DNA of 64,000 bases from Scolanthus callimorphus (GCA_033964015.1 CM066915.1:3831575-3895574), one strand, 5' to 3'. Positions 34,149 to 45,740 are shown, counted from the first letter of the stretch. The notes: generated by a model not told the origin, from the letters alone. Program-made: numbers and translations.

Positions 34149-37100
34149 AATAAGAAATGCCGGAAAAGGAAAAATGAGGAATCAGTGAACGGGAACAAGG
34201 TGAATAACAAGAAAACCAACAGTGATGATGCCGAGTATGAGGTATGTAAATCACCACTCATACTACCGTTCAATTTGCTTCCATTCATGAAGCACTATGA
34301 TTTTTCCCATTGGTTTACGTTTCAAACTGCAAGTGTAATTAACAAGTAGTGGTTGCTCTCTGATTGGCTGAAAAATAATGGCCAAAACTGCAGCTAACCT
34401 AATCAGTGAGCAAGAAAGCATGACTACTTCCTTGACAAAATGTCCACGTTTGAAGCATAAACCAATGGCAAAAAAATTAACTTTTAAACTTCATGGATGG
34501 ACGCAAATTGTGAGGGTTGTCCAATACACTGACAAATTTATCCAAGGCATTGTCTAAAACAATGGAGTGTATTATAGAACGAGGCAATACAATGGAGGAG
34601 AACAATACCATTCATAAAAAATTGTCAGAGTATTACTAGTATGCAAATGGTAGTAAAGTCTTTTTAAGTTGTGCTGGTGCACATATCCATCTTAAGCCAA
34701 AATCTGCAACTTCTTGTAACATTCTATTACAATTTATAAAATCTGATAAAGTTAACAATAAGTCATGTATGCCAAATCTTGCATTAAATGTGCAAGGCAC
34801 ATGGTTGGCCTGTGGAATTGGTTTAAATGTAAAGACTTCCTGCAGAAAACCTTTGCTAGGCAGGGCCCGACATTGTGATCAACAAGTCGCCAATGGCGAC
34901 TGGATTTGAGGGTTTGGCGACCAGAAAATTCAACCTATAGTCCCCCTTTTAGGGCTTGATGTTACAAAGAATATTATTTAACTCATAATATGGGTAGAAA
35001 AGTTTGGTTAACTTGGCAAGAAAACGTGGGTATTTGACCTTTGTTTGAGACAATCACATTTCAAAACGAGGGTGCCATTTTCAGTGGTTTCTCGTGAAAA
35101 CCACAAAGTATACAAAATCGTGCATTCAGAGAAAAAACGTTAATGGAGCCTGAAAAATTAGTTTGGCGCAATATTGGCACATTACAATGTTAATGCCGGG
35201 CCCTGCTAGGAGTGCAATGTTAAAAGTGGAAATGACTGTGGTTGAGCAGCAAAGAAAAAAGAAAAACCTGTCATTGACTACCATGGCTAGATAAAGTGCA
35301 TAAAAAAGAGAGCTTTCACATGCTGCACTATTGAATTAAAACGTGATTTGCATGCAAACGGAAAAAATCAAATGACTGAAAATTATTGGATTTTTAAAAA
35401 TTGGCCCTGTGTCGTGGCCTAGATTGTTTTTTGCACTGTATTTGTAAAAGGTTGGTTCATTGTTTCAGGAGATGTTGAAGGATTTTATAATTCTGAGCAA
35501 AACTGATCCAGTATCATACAGACCTTTAGAACCTACGCAGAAAACAGCTAATCCAAAAATAAGGGCAACAAATGGTGTTCAGTCCAATCAGGGATATCTC
35601 GAAATATTTCAGAACTATCATGGTAAGTTCACGGTTAGTATTAGAGAGTTGTGAACAAATTCTGTTTAGTGTGGAATTAAGATGCAATGGGCTGTTTGGT
35701 TGTAGCCCCCCCCCCCCCCCCCCCCCCTCAATCAAGGATCTCCAAATTAAAAAAAATATGCTCTACCCCTGTGGAAACTCCTGTGGACATTCTACCTACA
35801 GAACTCCAAACCTTTTTAGCGTTTCATGGAAACCGTGCATGTACATTATAAATATAATAAATAAATTATGAAATATCTATATAAATATATAGACTATTAA
35901 GGATAGTCGATAATGTCTAGGCGTAACTCGAGAAACCATTAGTCACCCCCAGTGAGTTTTTGAAAGATTTTAAGGGAATCTGCTTCACCCAATTCCATTC
36001 TCAGACTGTTCCAAAGTTTGGCCCCCCTATACAGTAGGTTTTTAACAAATTTCCTTTACAAACTTTGCTGGCAGCACAGTAACCAAACTTCACTATTTTC
36101 CCGAATGTCTGTTTTATTTAGGTGTCATTGGCACCTCTAAAAAAAGTTAATGTCGGGCCTGACTTGTTTCCATCAAATTTACTGGCACATCATTTGAGAG
36201 TTAAAAAGGGTTATATTATGCCAGCTTTAGGTCAGTCATGTTGAAAAGCTGTGGCCGTGGCCTTGAAAATGTTGACCCTGGTCAAACGGCCCTCCCGGCT
36301 AGTGAAAAACATTTACATGTATTTTGTATTTTATTTTTGCAGAAACGTTATGGGCCAAACAGATAGATAGACACCTCAAGCAGCAACAGAGTGGGCCTTC
36401 CATATTTGAATGCCTTAGCCCTGATGACTCTTGCAAACTGCTTCGCTGTGGTGACATCCACCCAAATCCAGGTCCCACTATGGTCAGTAAAAATAATCAG
36501 ATTGGTTTATTGGTGATTCTATGATGCATGGCATAGTTAATAGAGGGAGACCTCGACTATGTTTATGGTTATACCGGTAGGTAAGAGTATTAAGCATTTG
36601 TAATATATTCCTTTCTTGCAGGCAAAAGACCACGTTTAGATTTGTTGCCTGATAATTGGAAACACTGGACTCTAGTTGGAACTGTCCTTATCCATGTCGT
36701 AATGCCCCGCCTACTACCTTATATTGATATGGAACTACAGACAGCATTCAACACCTATAAACCAAGTCACCCGTCCTACATTGTTTGGGCGAAGTCATTC
36801 TTGAAACCATATATGGCCAAATTTACTGCCTTTAATGAGGAATGCGATCCAAGCGCAGTGCTGAATCTCTTTTGGTTTGTGCAAGACAGACCAAGTTCCC
36901 ACCGGGGAGGTTGTAAGTATTTCTCTACTGCTATACGTGATGCTGCCGTATTGGTTCGTGAGGAAGTCCGAAATCCTTGGGCACACTGCAATTTGAATGA
37001 GTGGGATGACAGCAAGTTCCAGGACAGCTTTACGTTTATGGATCAACTGCTAAGGGCGTGTGGCCTGACAAGTGCAGCGGATGAGCTGGATGACTGGCGA

Positions 37101-40100
37101 CAAAAAGGAGGTACGCAATATGTCTTATAATATGCTAATATAAGGGCATGTGGTCTGACAAGTGCAGCGGATGAGCTGGATGACTGGCGACAAAAAGGAG
37201 GTAAGTCTTTGCAGAGTTCAACATTAACTTTTTCTAGAGGTGCCATTGGCGCCTCAATTGGAAATTCTAGTTGTCAAACAGTGAAGTTTGGCTACAAGGT
37301 TGAGCTTTTTAGTTGCCCAAGCCTAAATCTAGTTGACATTTGGAAACTATATGGTCTCAATGTTGGGCCCTGCTATTGAAGAAGTACCGGTAGAAGGGCA
37401 GGGGCATATAACTAGAGCAGGGACTTCTAACATTAACGTTTGTGTCAATCAACCTCCCAAAGTAACTGGCCACTTACATCAGAGTAGACGGGCGGTACTC
37501 CAAGCCTTTTCCAGCCGTGTCCCAGCGTTTTTTTGTTTTTTGTTTTGACCTCCTGGCCGGTAATTAACTCTAACTTAGTTTACAGTTGACGCGGTTTCCA
37601 TTGTTATTCGTAGGGAATTAACTTGGATAATGACTCTCAACAAACTAAAAGTCGGGGAGGGATTTGAATTCTCCAGGGAAAGGTTGGGGTTGATCAATAG
37701 AATTGAATTGAATTTCTAGGTAAATATATTGCTTATTATGGATTCATAGGTAAATGGCTCATTATGGATTCATAGGTAAATATCTAGTTACTTACCTATG
37801 AATCCATAATAAGCCATATACATACCTATGAATCTATAATGTGTGGTTCCAGAAAACATCCCCCCCCCCGGAAGAGTGCTGAAAAGTGACCCCCCACCTC
37901 TCTCGAAGTTCCGAAGAAAAATACAGTATTTGCATGGAAAAGATATCCCTTCCTATGGATAATTTCTGGAATCACACAATAAGCCATTTTTACCTAGACT
38001 TCAAGGGGCACTGTCACGGTTGTTTTATCAAAATGTTTTAAAATAAGACCAGTGTTCTACAGAAACAATTCCGAACCTATAGTATGTTTCAAAAATGCCA
38101 ATTAGCAATCCAGTTCAATCCGCTCGATTATACACGAAAATACTCCAAATGTATTGATCTAAGAGCTGAAAGGTTAGTTAAAAAACGTAGACCATTATTT
38201 TGTTGATTTCTAGCGAGTTTGACTGCATTTAAGCTACTCAAAATGACCCCAAGTTTGGACCAAATTCATGATAAAGCATGACAGTGCCCCTTTCACAAGG
38301 ACTAATTCAATTATCAACCCAAACATTTAACTAGTGAATTCAAATCCATACACTTACCCCGAGAAAAAAAACATCCAATAATCTCAGTTTATGCATCTAT
38401 ACTGACTATGTCTACAACCAATATTTGCTCCTGATTATCCTTTATGCGAATCCCGTTGAACGCCACAAAACACGATTTCCGAGAACGCCTTCACTTGAAC
38501 TATTTGAGAAGCGTTTGTCCAGTCTACTTCCTTGGTCTCCTTGCCATAGAGTGTGTTTAAGACGTAAACCTGAAAATACAGATAAAATCATGCCCAGGTT
38601 AATTGCATATCTAATCGTGGAGAGCAACCAACGAGCGCAAAATACCTGAAACTTGCCTTCGGTTTCGCCAACTTGAATCAGCTTCACAACGTTATGCAAA
38701 TTGAGCTGTAGTAGCTGTAGCTGTCAGGGCGTGGTACAAACAAAAATAACCAGTGAGGACGTAGTTGCTTTTGTCTCTATTATTTTCGTTCTAGAGTTCT
38801 TTTGTCTCTAGTCTATTATCCTCGTTCTTTGTGTTGAGGTATAGGGTATTGTTGTATTATCCAACCAGAGAGGAGCTTTAAGCAGCTACGTACCGACTAA
38901 AATAACAGCGCTTTAATGAGTTGCGCTTTTACAAAAGGCCGCTCGATTGATTGGACTGGCTGTTGTACAAAAACAAAAGACGTAATTCGTGTTTGGAAAC
39001 CTTTGTCAATCATGGTTGAATAAAAGTTGTCATTCATTTTCTTCAGCATCACAACTTTATTGTGCATGGTAAAAATTAATTGCAATAAGTTTCTCTGGGG
39101 AACGCACTTCTATGAAAGCAGCTAAATAACTAACAATAGTTCCTATTGGAATCCGCTATCTTTCTCAATTGTAAACTGTACTCCTTTTCAAAACTGTTCA
39201 ATTCAATGAGAAGAATGCATTTCATTTGTTCCTGTTTTCTGAAAACCTTGTCAACTGTAAACTAAGTCCGTTAATTACCTCGATTCTCGGCAATAACCTC
39301 AGTACATCCCTCGGGCCTACGGCCCTTGGGATGTATTGGGGTTATTGCCTCGAATCTCGGTAATTAACTCTAACTTATTTATTTCGCATAATCTACAGTT
39401 GATGGTCTAAACATGGTGACTCAAATAACTGGCTTGAGAGAGGCTGTAGAGAAATGGACGACTCTGGCTAAAGAGGACATGGATACAATTATTAAGTCCC
39501 TAAATGGGATTGTGGATTCGCTGAAACGCCTTGAGGAGGGACAAGAACATTTAAAGGGAGGGCAAAGTGAGTTAAAGAAAAAACAGGAACGTCTGATGGA
39601 AGGACAAGAGGAGATGAAGAAAGGGCAGCAAGGCCTCGTGGTAACACAGGGAATGATAATGGAAGCACAAGACGGTATGATGGAAGGACAAGAGGAGATC
39701 AAGAAGGGGCAGCAGGTCTTGATGGAAGGACAGGACATGATAAAGCGCCATGGTATAGCTGTATTAGATAGCATAGTTAGTAAGGCACTGGGCACCCTGT
39801 GTAATACACCTCGTGGTCAGCGGTCACGTGACATGTTATCCCTGTTCACGGTCCGGGTCATGGCCGCCATGTTGTCGGAGTAAATCTGTGATGAAGTAAA
39901 CCTGACTATTGTCTTCATTTCCTAATGGCGTGGTGTCTTACGGTGGGATTAGACGAATACTAGGTCACCGGCCTCCCAAAGGAGGAGGTTATCTTTGATA
40001 TATATATGCTACAATGACAATTATGAGGGTTTCTGTGCCAAGCCTTGCATACTTCATGCCCGGTAGACTATCCGGTTGGAGCAGCATTTCTCCTTCATCG

Positions 40101-43100
40101 GCTGGGCAAATGGGCCCGGGCCGTGTTCCAAACAACTACCCATGGATTGACCCAAGACTACGGACGATCATTTGAATTAAGCCATGATTACACTGACTTT
40201 TCGAGCGGCCTCACTCCTCAAGACACGAGTAGAGTTGATGTAACACAGTCAAGATCCAATGAAGCCCCTGCTAACTTATCACATCCACACGTACGAGACT
40301 GACATTAAAACTTTGCTATTATTTTCGAGCTCACATCTACGAACCCCACGGGACTCGATGATTAAACGGAGCCGCCATTTTTACGTTCTTTTCTTCATCC
40401 GGCATTGACTCTTAAAAAAAAAAAACTTCCTGAACCACCGGCGATTGAAGTCAAGTTCTCCACGTCAGCATGTTCAACACCATCCCAAGCCAAATACAAA
40501 CTTAACCTACTATCCTCTTCGGCCTACCTCAGCCCTGCTACCAGCCCTCTCAAGATTATGGACACTGCCACTCTGGAATCTAGTCTCTATATATTTCTGT
40601 TTTAGTTTATCCATGGACACACCCTGGACTTTAGTTTCTCGGTTTTTCTGCTTTTGTTTTTTTAAACCATCATCTAGTTTATCGCATGATTTATTACATA
40701 GCATCATATACCTTTTGTTGGTTTAATGCTAGATCATAGTAGTTACCATATATCTGCATACCTATCATTGTATCCCATATTTGTCCATGCATACTTCCCA
40801 TTGTACTATTCATTGTACTGTCAACCCATCTTGTTCACTTTGTATAGTTCTGTACATCTCACCTCATTTCATGTTATGGTTACATGTTTGTATTCACAGT
40901 TGTATCCTCATCTGTACCCATCTCCATTTTCAGAAACAGCAAGGGGGTAGGAAGGAAAAAAAAAGTGGTCACCCCCACCCCCCCATACATGGTACCACCA
41001 GTAGCCATGTATGGTATGTTATATTGTAGTGTAGTATACACCTGTCTCCATCATGTTCCTGTAACCTGTCACATACACACTGTAGTCATGTGTCTGTAGC
41101 TATGTGTTACTCATACCACTGCCATTGTTATGTGCCTGTAATGTTGACATGTTTATTTTATGTTTATAATTGTAATCACTGTTTGTCACTCAGGATATTT
41201 ATCTGCCACTCAATAATTTACTATTGGAAACATAGCACTGCTTCTTTAGCTGTATCTGTGTACTTTTGCTGCCGGCTATTGTACAAAGCTTTCTTTTCAG
41301 TTACTGACTCATATTTTATTTTATTTATTGTATCTACTAGTGTACCTATTATTATATCTCGTTTCCCATGTAAAAGGAATGTAATAGAAAAGAAAACAGG
41401 TTGCGCCATGGTATAGCTGTATTAGATAGCATAGTTAGTAAGGCACTGGGCACCCTGTGTAATACACCTCGTGGTCAGCGGTCACGTGACATGTTATCCC
41501 TGTTCACGGTCCGGGTCATGGCCGCCATGTTGTCGGAGTAAATCTGTGATGAAGTAAACCTGACTATTGTCTTCATTTCCTAATGGCGAAGGGATTACAG
41601 CAAGGAATGATGGAAGGACAAGAGGAGATCAAGAAGGGGCAGCAAGGCTTGCCTGAAAGATTTGCAGAGGAGCTGCAAAGGCTAGGAGAATCTAAATCAA
41701 AAGAAGCACAAGGTGTGTGTAAAACGTTAAAGGGCCCCTTAACGGGTAAGCATTAATTCCAGGGTGGTCGTGAAAAATGTTTCGGAACTCCAGGGTGGAT
41801 GGTTCAAATTAAAAAAACTAGGGTATGTAGTTGTGACTAAGGTCTTCAACAGGGGGGGTAGGTAATTTTTTTTGCGACTGCCAAATTTTGGTCATCGGGG
41901 GTGACAACCGTAAGAACGGTTTGAGCAGGCAGTTCTTTCTTAGGTTGAAGTCCAGAGATGTTTTCAAGCTTTCCCGAAAATTATTTCTCCCTATTTCAGA
42001 AACGCTTCATTATGAGAAGTCCCTTGCCATGTTCAGATTTATATACAGTACAAGAGACCGACTTGATTGCAACATTTTCTTTGATTTAGTCTTTCTCGAC
42101 CACTAAAGTAACATTTCCTGACGTTCATTCTAAACATACTTGTCAGCCACCCACTTTGCTTTGCAGGGTAACTCTCTAAAACATTATTTTATCAAGACTC
42201 TCTAAACAGCCATTCTGAGGGTTTCTAATGCTTGGCTCTCTGCTTACAGAGCGATGCGTCCGGCAACTGGAGGGACAATTTAAAGACAAAATCTTACACG
42301 ACACTGATACCCTAGAAAGGTTTTTATCATCATCGGACATGCCAGATCTCAAGCTCGATGTCATCTACACAAACCCAGTTATTTAAAAAGCTCGTAAGAC
42401 GCATAACTTGCATGATAAGGGAAGACGTGAAGTGCTAGGGGAGTATCCTCAAGCAATGCCAGGTCGTCGCATTCAAACGACGGAAAATCTGTTCGATCAA
42501 GGTGCGAAGACAATACTGTTCATCGGCCGAGCAGGAATCGGAAAAACTCTATTTGTACAGAAGATAGCAAGATGCTGGGCTCAGGGTAGCCTGTTCAATG
42601 ACGGAAGATGTCAGTTTGTTTTCTGTTTCACTTTTAGGCAGCTTAATTTGATTGATAAGGCTTTAACACTTCATGAATTTCGTAACTGTGCCTCGTTCAG
42701 CCCTGACGTAGAGGAAGAAATGCTAACACACATATGCCAAAATCCCAAATCTATACTTCTTTTGATGGACGGCTATGATGAATTCAAGTATCCATTCAAA
42801 AACAAAATCGAAATACCCCAAAAAGGGGGTAGGATGAGTGTCTCGACTTTGTGCTCCAAAATAGCGTGTGGTAAAATTCTGTCTGGTGCTACTGTTGTAT
42901 TCACCACTCGTCCTGAAGAAAGTAGGCAACTGACAAAATATGTTCGCTTTGACATTCAGGCGGAAATTCTGGGATTCACACCAAAGAACGTGAAAGAATA
43001 TATTACGCACTTCTTTCAAGATCCCCAAATGAGAAAAGTCGTGTGCGAGCACATCACAAGTAATGAAAATCTTTTAGGGTTTTGCTATGTCCCTGTTAAC

Positions 43101-45050
43101 TGTTACTTTACGTGTTTGTACCTTGAATGGAACAATTCCTCAGAGCTACCAACAACTGTTACTGGCATTTATGGAGGTGTCCTGAAAATGTTTCTTCGAA
43201 AACATCATCCGGACTACAGAGGCAAAACAGAAGATGATGGAAGCCACGAATTGACTGCTAGTGTTATACAAATGCTGGAAAGTTTAGCTGATTTGGCTCT
43301 CCTGTTTCTGGATAAAAAAAGTACGTGTTCTCTAAACGTGATCTCGAGAGCTCTGGCTTGACTGAGCAAGATCTTCAGCAACTCGTCACCGGAGGCCTTA
43401 TCCATTGCATGCCAGGTGTCAGAACCCGTGTCTTCAATGCAGAGTCGCAATATTGCTTTATACATCTTACGCTACAAGAGTTCCTAGCCGCTCGAGCTTT
43501 ATTGAAGAGAAGGACATAGAGCAAATTCAGCAGCAATCCCAAGTTGTTGTACAGTTCACGTGTGGTATTCTGCGAAGCGTCCCTCAAGCTGAAAACCCGG
43601 CTGAATTCCTAGATAACATCGTGAGTACACTGTGGAACCAATGCAAATACCTTTTAGCAATAAACTGCATGTACGAATATCAAGATAAGCGTTTTGCAAG
43701 TAACTTCCTGGCACATCCGTGGATTGATCCACTGAAGCTTAAACTGAATGATCTCAATGTTTCAGACTGCATGGCGTTGTCTTTTATCTTAGGTTGTGGC
43801 GCTAGGTGTCTCACAGGTTTAGAACTAGGGAAAATAAGCGCTACCGGTGTTAAATATGTAGGAAAAGCACTAAGCAGTGAGAGGTGCGTTCTGAATACAT
43901 TAGAACTATCTCTTGATGGGGGATGCATAGATTTAGCCAGAGCTCTAGGCAGCCTACATTGCACGCTGAAAGAGATATGTCTGAGGAACAAAGTAGGCAC
44001 AACAGGCGCTAAACAACTAGGGAAAGCGCTCAGTAGCGGTCATTGCAGTCTAAGGAATCTAAAATTAATAAAAAATAAATTAGGCGCCGCAGAAGCTGAG
44101 CATCTTGTTAAAGCACTAACCTGCGGCAATGGCAAACTAAGAACACTTAATTTAGCGAAAAACAAAATAGGTGCTCCGGGGGCTGAACACCTTGGCAACG
44201 CACTGACTAGCGACAATTGCAAACTAACAGCGCTAGATTTAAAGGATAACGAAATCGGTGATGCGGGGGCAGATCATCTGGGGAAAGGTTTAAGTAGTGC
44301 TAAGTGCAGTTTAACAAAATTAGCTTTAGGGTTTAACAACATAAGTCCTCGAGGCGCTGCTCTTCTTGGAGAAGCACTTGGGAGTGGTGAATGCCGCCTG
44401 AAAGAGTTAGACTTAAGCGATAACCAGATAGGTGAGGAAGGTACTAAATATCTAGGGAACGCCCTCACTAGTGGTAAGTGCAATCTAACAGTATTTCATT
44501 TACAGCGAAACAAATTGGCGATGTAGGGGTTGCTCGTCTAGCGGCAAGTCTTAGCACTGGCAAGTGCAAATTGACTCAGTTATATATAGGAGGTAACCAG
44601 ATAGGTGACGATGGCGCTAAACATCTGGCGATAGCAATGAGCAGCGGTAAGTGCGATCTTGCAACGCTAGATGTACAGAATAATAAGATAGGTGATGCGG
44701 GAGCGGAGCATCTAGGGGAAGCAATAGATGGTGGAAATTGCAGTCTGGTAGAGTTAAATCTAGAGAATAACAAGGTAGGTGATGCAGGTTGTAAACAGCT
44801 GGCTACAGCAATAACTAGTGAGAGGTGCAGTCTGAAAGAGTTGAATGTAGAGTGGAATGAAATCGGTGATGAAGGAGCTAGGTATCTGATAACAGCATTA
44901 CGTAGCGATAACTGTAGGCTGGCGAAATTAAAGCCCTGGCAAAACAGAAGAATTGGAGATGCAGCGCTTGCAGAACTAAGGAATGCATCCAAGTTGAGGG
45001 AGAGCAGTTTTAAGCAGGTGGAAAACAAGTTTGAGGGAGAACAGATCTGA
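34149..45050 (+). CDS. NOD-like receptor gene: HEPN - coiled coil - NACHT - LRR (disrupted copy)
   Basis: Exons that join in phase: 34149-34241, 35469-35622, 36343-36471 (or 36482), 36622-37110, 39399-39745 plus 41592-41712 (split by an LTR-like element), and 42250-45050. Domains in order: a charged N terminus, a 2A-like peptide, a DZIP3-type HEPN domain, a Gln/Glu/Lys-rich coiled coil, a NACHT ATPase, and about a dozen ribonuclease-inhibitor-type LRRs. In corals such proteins are thought to be cytosolic immune sensors. This copy has an in-frame TAA at 42384-42386, frame breaks near 43314-43320 (a run of seven A), 43490-43510 and 44510-44516, and the insertion. All landmarks remain readable, so the damage is recent or partly sequencing error. 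Confidence 0.8.
34861..35205. mobile_element. MITE with CAGGGCCCGACA ends in NLR intron
   Basis: Inverted ends CAGGGCCCGACA/..CCGGGCCCTG. GCTAGG flanks both sides (34855-34860 and 35205-35210), a likely target duplication. Same family as 14397-14592. Confidence 0.75.
35469..35622 (+). CDS. NLR N-terminal exon
   Basis: It opens in phase 0 after TTTCAG and ends in phase 1 at ATG in front of a strong GTAAGT donor. The peptide (EMLKDFIILSKTD..) has no known domain. Its phases fit the exons at 34149-34241 and 36343, which is why I place it in the NLR. Confidence 0.55.
35706..35728. repeat. Poly-C run
   Basis: More than 20 C in a row in an intron. Confidence 0.9.
36343..36482 (+). CDS. NLR exon ending in a 2A-like peptide
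   Basis: The exon starts after TTTTTGCAG and reads ..DDSCKLLRCGDIHPNPGP. The last eight residues match the ribosome-skipping 2A consensus D-(V/I)-E-x-N-P-G-P except for His in place of Glu; such sequences are known in invertebrate non-LTR retrotransposons and in sea-urchin NLRs. Two donors compete. GTCAGT at 36483 keeps the whole motif but is in the wrong phase for the next exon. GTCCCA at 36472 is a poor donor but has the right phase (1) and would replace the final Pro by Lys. Confidence 0.6.
36622..37110 (+). CDS. HEPN (DZIP3-like) domain exon of the NLR
   Basis: The exon after CTTTCTTGCAG encodes about 163 residues starting ..PDNWKHWTLVGT. It has the pattern of the DZIP3/hRUL138-type HEPN domain seen at the N terminus of coral NLRs: helices with a W-rich start, a central DPSAVLNLFWFVQD region and, near the end, RNPWAH. 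The last is the R-[N/D/H]-x3-H motif that makes up the catalytic site of HEPN ribonucleases, so the domain may cleave RNA. It ends in phase 1 at a GTACGC donor. Confidence 0.75.
37051..37202 (+). repeat. 90-bp tandem duplication of the HEPN exon end and its donor
   Basis: Positions 37051-37112 recur at 37141-37202 with two base changes; the period is 90. The second copy ends in the stronger donor GTAAGT, the first in GTACGC. Reading through to the second copy hits TAA, so normal joining to the next exon needs the first donor. Confidence 0.85.
37732..37846. repeat. Palindrome with internal repeats of TATGGATTCATAGGTA
   Basis: Two direct units (TTATGGATTCATAGGTAAAT) are followed by two inverted ones, giving a hairpin of about 115 bp in the intron. 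Confidence 0.7.
38003..38292. mobile_element. MITE with AGGGGCACTGTCA ends
   Basis: Left AAGGGGCACTGTCA and right TGACAGTGCCCCTT are inverted; TTCA is present on both sides. Non-coding, in the NLR intron. Confidence 0.7.
39271..39367. repeat. 95-bp imperfect palindrome in NLR intron
   Basis: TAATTACC..GGCAATAACC at the left mirrors GGTTATTGCC..GGTAATTA at the right around a GGGCCTACGGCCC centre, 30 bases before the coiled-coil exon. Confidence 0.7.
39399..39745 (+). CDS. NLR coiled-coil exon, 5' part
   Basis: The exon enters in phase 1 from the HEPN exon. It contains repeats of about 7-11 residues such as MEGQEEMKKGQQ, predicted to form a coiled coil that could mediate oligomerisation. The exon is cut at 39745 by the LTR-like element; the frame resumes at 41589-41592 and, with the element removed, is continuous. 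Confidence 0.65.
39746..41588. mobile_element. Non-autonomous LTR-like element (TRIM type), 1843 bp
   Basis: Two direct 185-bp terminal repeats (39746-39930 and 41404-41588) show no difference that I can find. Each begins CGCCATGG and ends AATGGCG. Directly after the first repeat is TGGTGTCTT, a possible tRNA primer-binding site; directly before the second is the purine tract AGAAAAGAAAACAGG. AAG occurs on both sides, a short (3-bp) duplication and shorter than the usual 4-6. The interior has no gag or pol frame. Orientation and superfamily are uncertain. Confidence 0.75.
41592..41712 (+). CDS. NLR coiled-coil exon, 3' part
   Basis: It continues the same repeats (MMEGQEEIKKGQQ) in the same frame after the LTR-like element and ends in phase 1 at a GTGTGT donor. 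Confidence 0.65.
42250..43320 (+). pseudogene. NLR NACHT domain (with upstream in-frame stop)
   Basis: The exon enters in phase 1 after CTTACAG. The NACHT landmarks are all present: Walker A GRAGIGKT (about 42523-42546), Walker B LLLMDGYDE (about 42757-42783), sensor TTRPEE (about 42903-42920). TAA at 42384-42386 interrupts the linker ahead of the NTPase core, so translation from the HEPN side would stop there. A run of seven A at 43314-43320 marks a change of frame into the winged-helix part (..SGLTEQDLQQLVTGG). Confidence 0.75.
43321..45050 (+). pseudogene. NLR winged-helix and LRR region with two frame breaks
   Basis: After the A7 run the frame reads a winged-helix-like segment ending FIHLTLQEFLAAR, shifts near 43490-43510, then gives about a dozen repeats of 28 residues (L..L.L..N.IGD.GA..LG.AL.S..C) of the ribonuclease-inhibitor LRR class, with another shift near 44510 in the middle of a repeat. 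The last repeats are in a clean frame to TGA at 45048-45050. No membrane segment or signal peptide is seen; a cytosolic receptor is expected. Confidence 0.75.
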
Positions 45051-45160
45051 AGAGTTCAAAAATAAGTTTAAGGTAGAACAGATCTAAAAAGTTGAAAAAC
45101 AAGTTTGAGGTAGAACAGGTCTATTAAAGTAGAAAACAGTTTGAGGGAGAAGAGATCGAA
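45010..45160. repeat. Tandem repeat spanning the NLR stop codon
   Basis: Units like GAAAACAAGTTTGAGGGAGA recur about four times at a spacing of 35-45 bases; the first includes the last codons of the NLR. Confidence 0.75.
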
Positions 45161-45740
45161 ATAGGTATACCTTTGAGCGAGAGATATCATTTTTGTTGCG
45201 GAAAACTCACTGTCGCGTTATTATTTACACTACATATTAAGGGAGGCTGCCACGCAACTGCGCAGCTGTTCTGCGCATCTCCCCGTAACGATGGCTAGCG
45301 AAGGCTAGGAACCACGAAAACAATCCGTTTTAATCTCGCTATTTCTCGATCCATCCGACCAAATGTTTAAGTTTTACATCTTCAATATTTTTCTGGAGCA
45401 TGCGCGTATCGTGACAGCTTATGAAACGGCCTTACTTACTGAATGGTATTTTCTATGCAATGTTACTTTGATCAGGGAGTTGCTTTGATGGATCGTTTTC
45501 GTCGTTTTGTGCTTAAAAGGAAAATCACCCTGCCAATAATAAGTTGCTTGGGCAATTCCATATAAACGGCCCTTGTAGTGCAAATAATTACGCCGCGACA
45601 GTGTTTTTTTTTTGCCCAAAAGGATACTCATACCTTTGAAGCTGTTAAAACAGCTAAAACCTTTTGCATTGCAAACAAGAAGATAAGAAGGAATGTCAAG
45701 CGTGAATTAGGTAACTATGGTGACGGGGGTGTGGCTTTCG
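45160..45740. other. Unassigned DNA downstream of the NLR
   Basis: No gene or element recognised. Confidence 0.45.

Noticed and set aside
39743..39883. Natural C terminus of the coiled-coil protein (..RGQRSRDML.. to the stop)
   Set aside because: These codons lie in the terminal repeat of the inserted element, which recurs at 41404; the host frame continues after the element.
40045..40302. 85-codon frame inside the LTR-like element as a gag relic
   Set aside because: No zinc knuckle, protease or other retroelement motif; chance frame.
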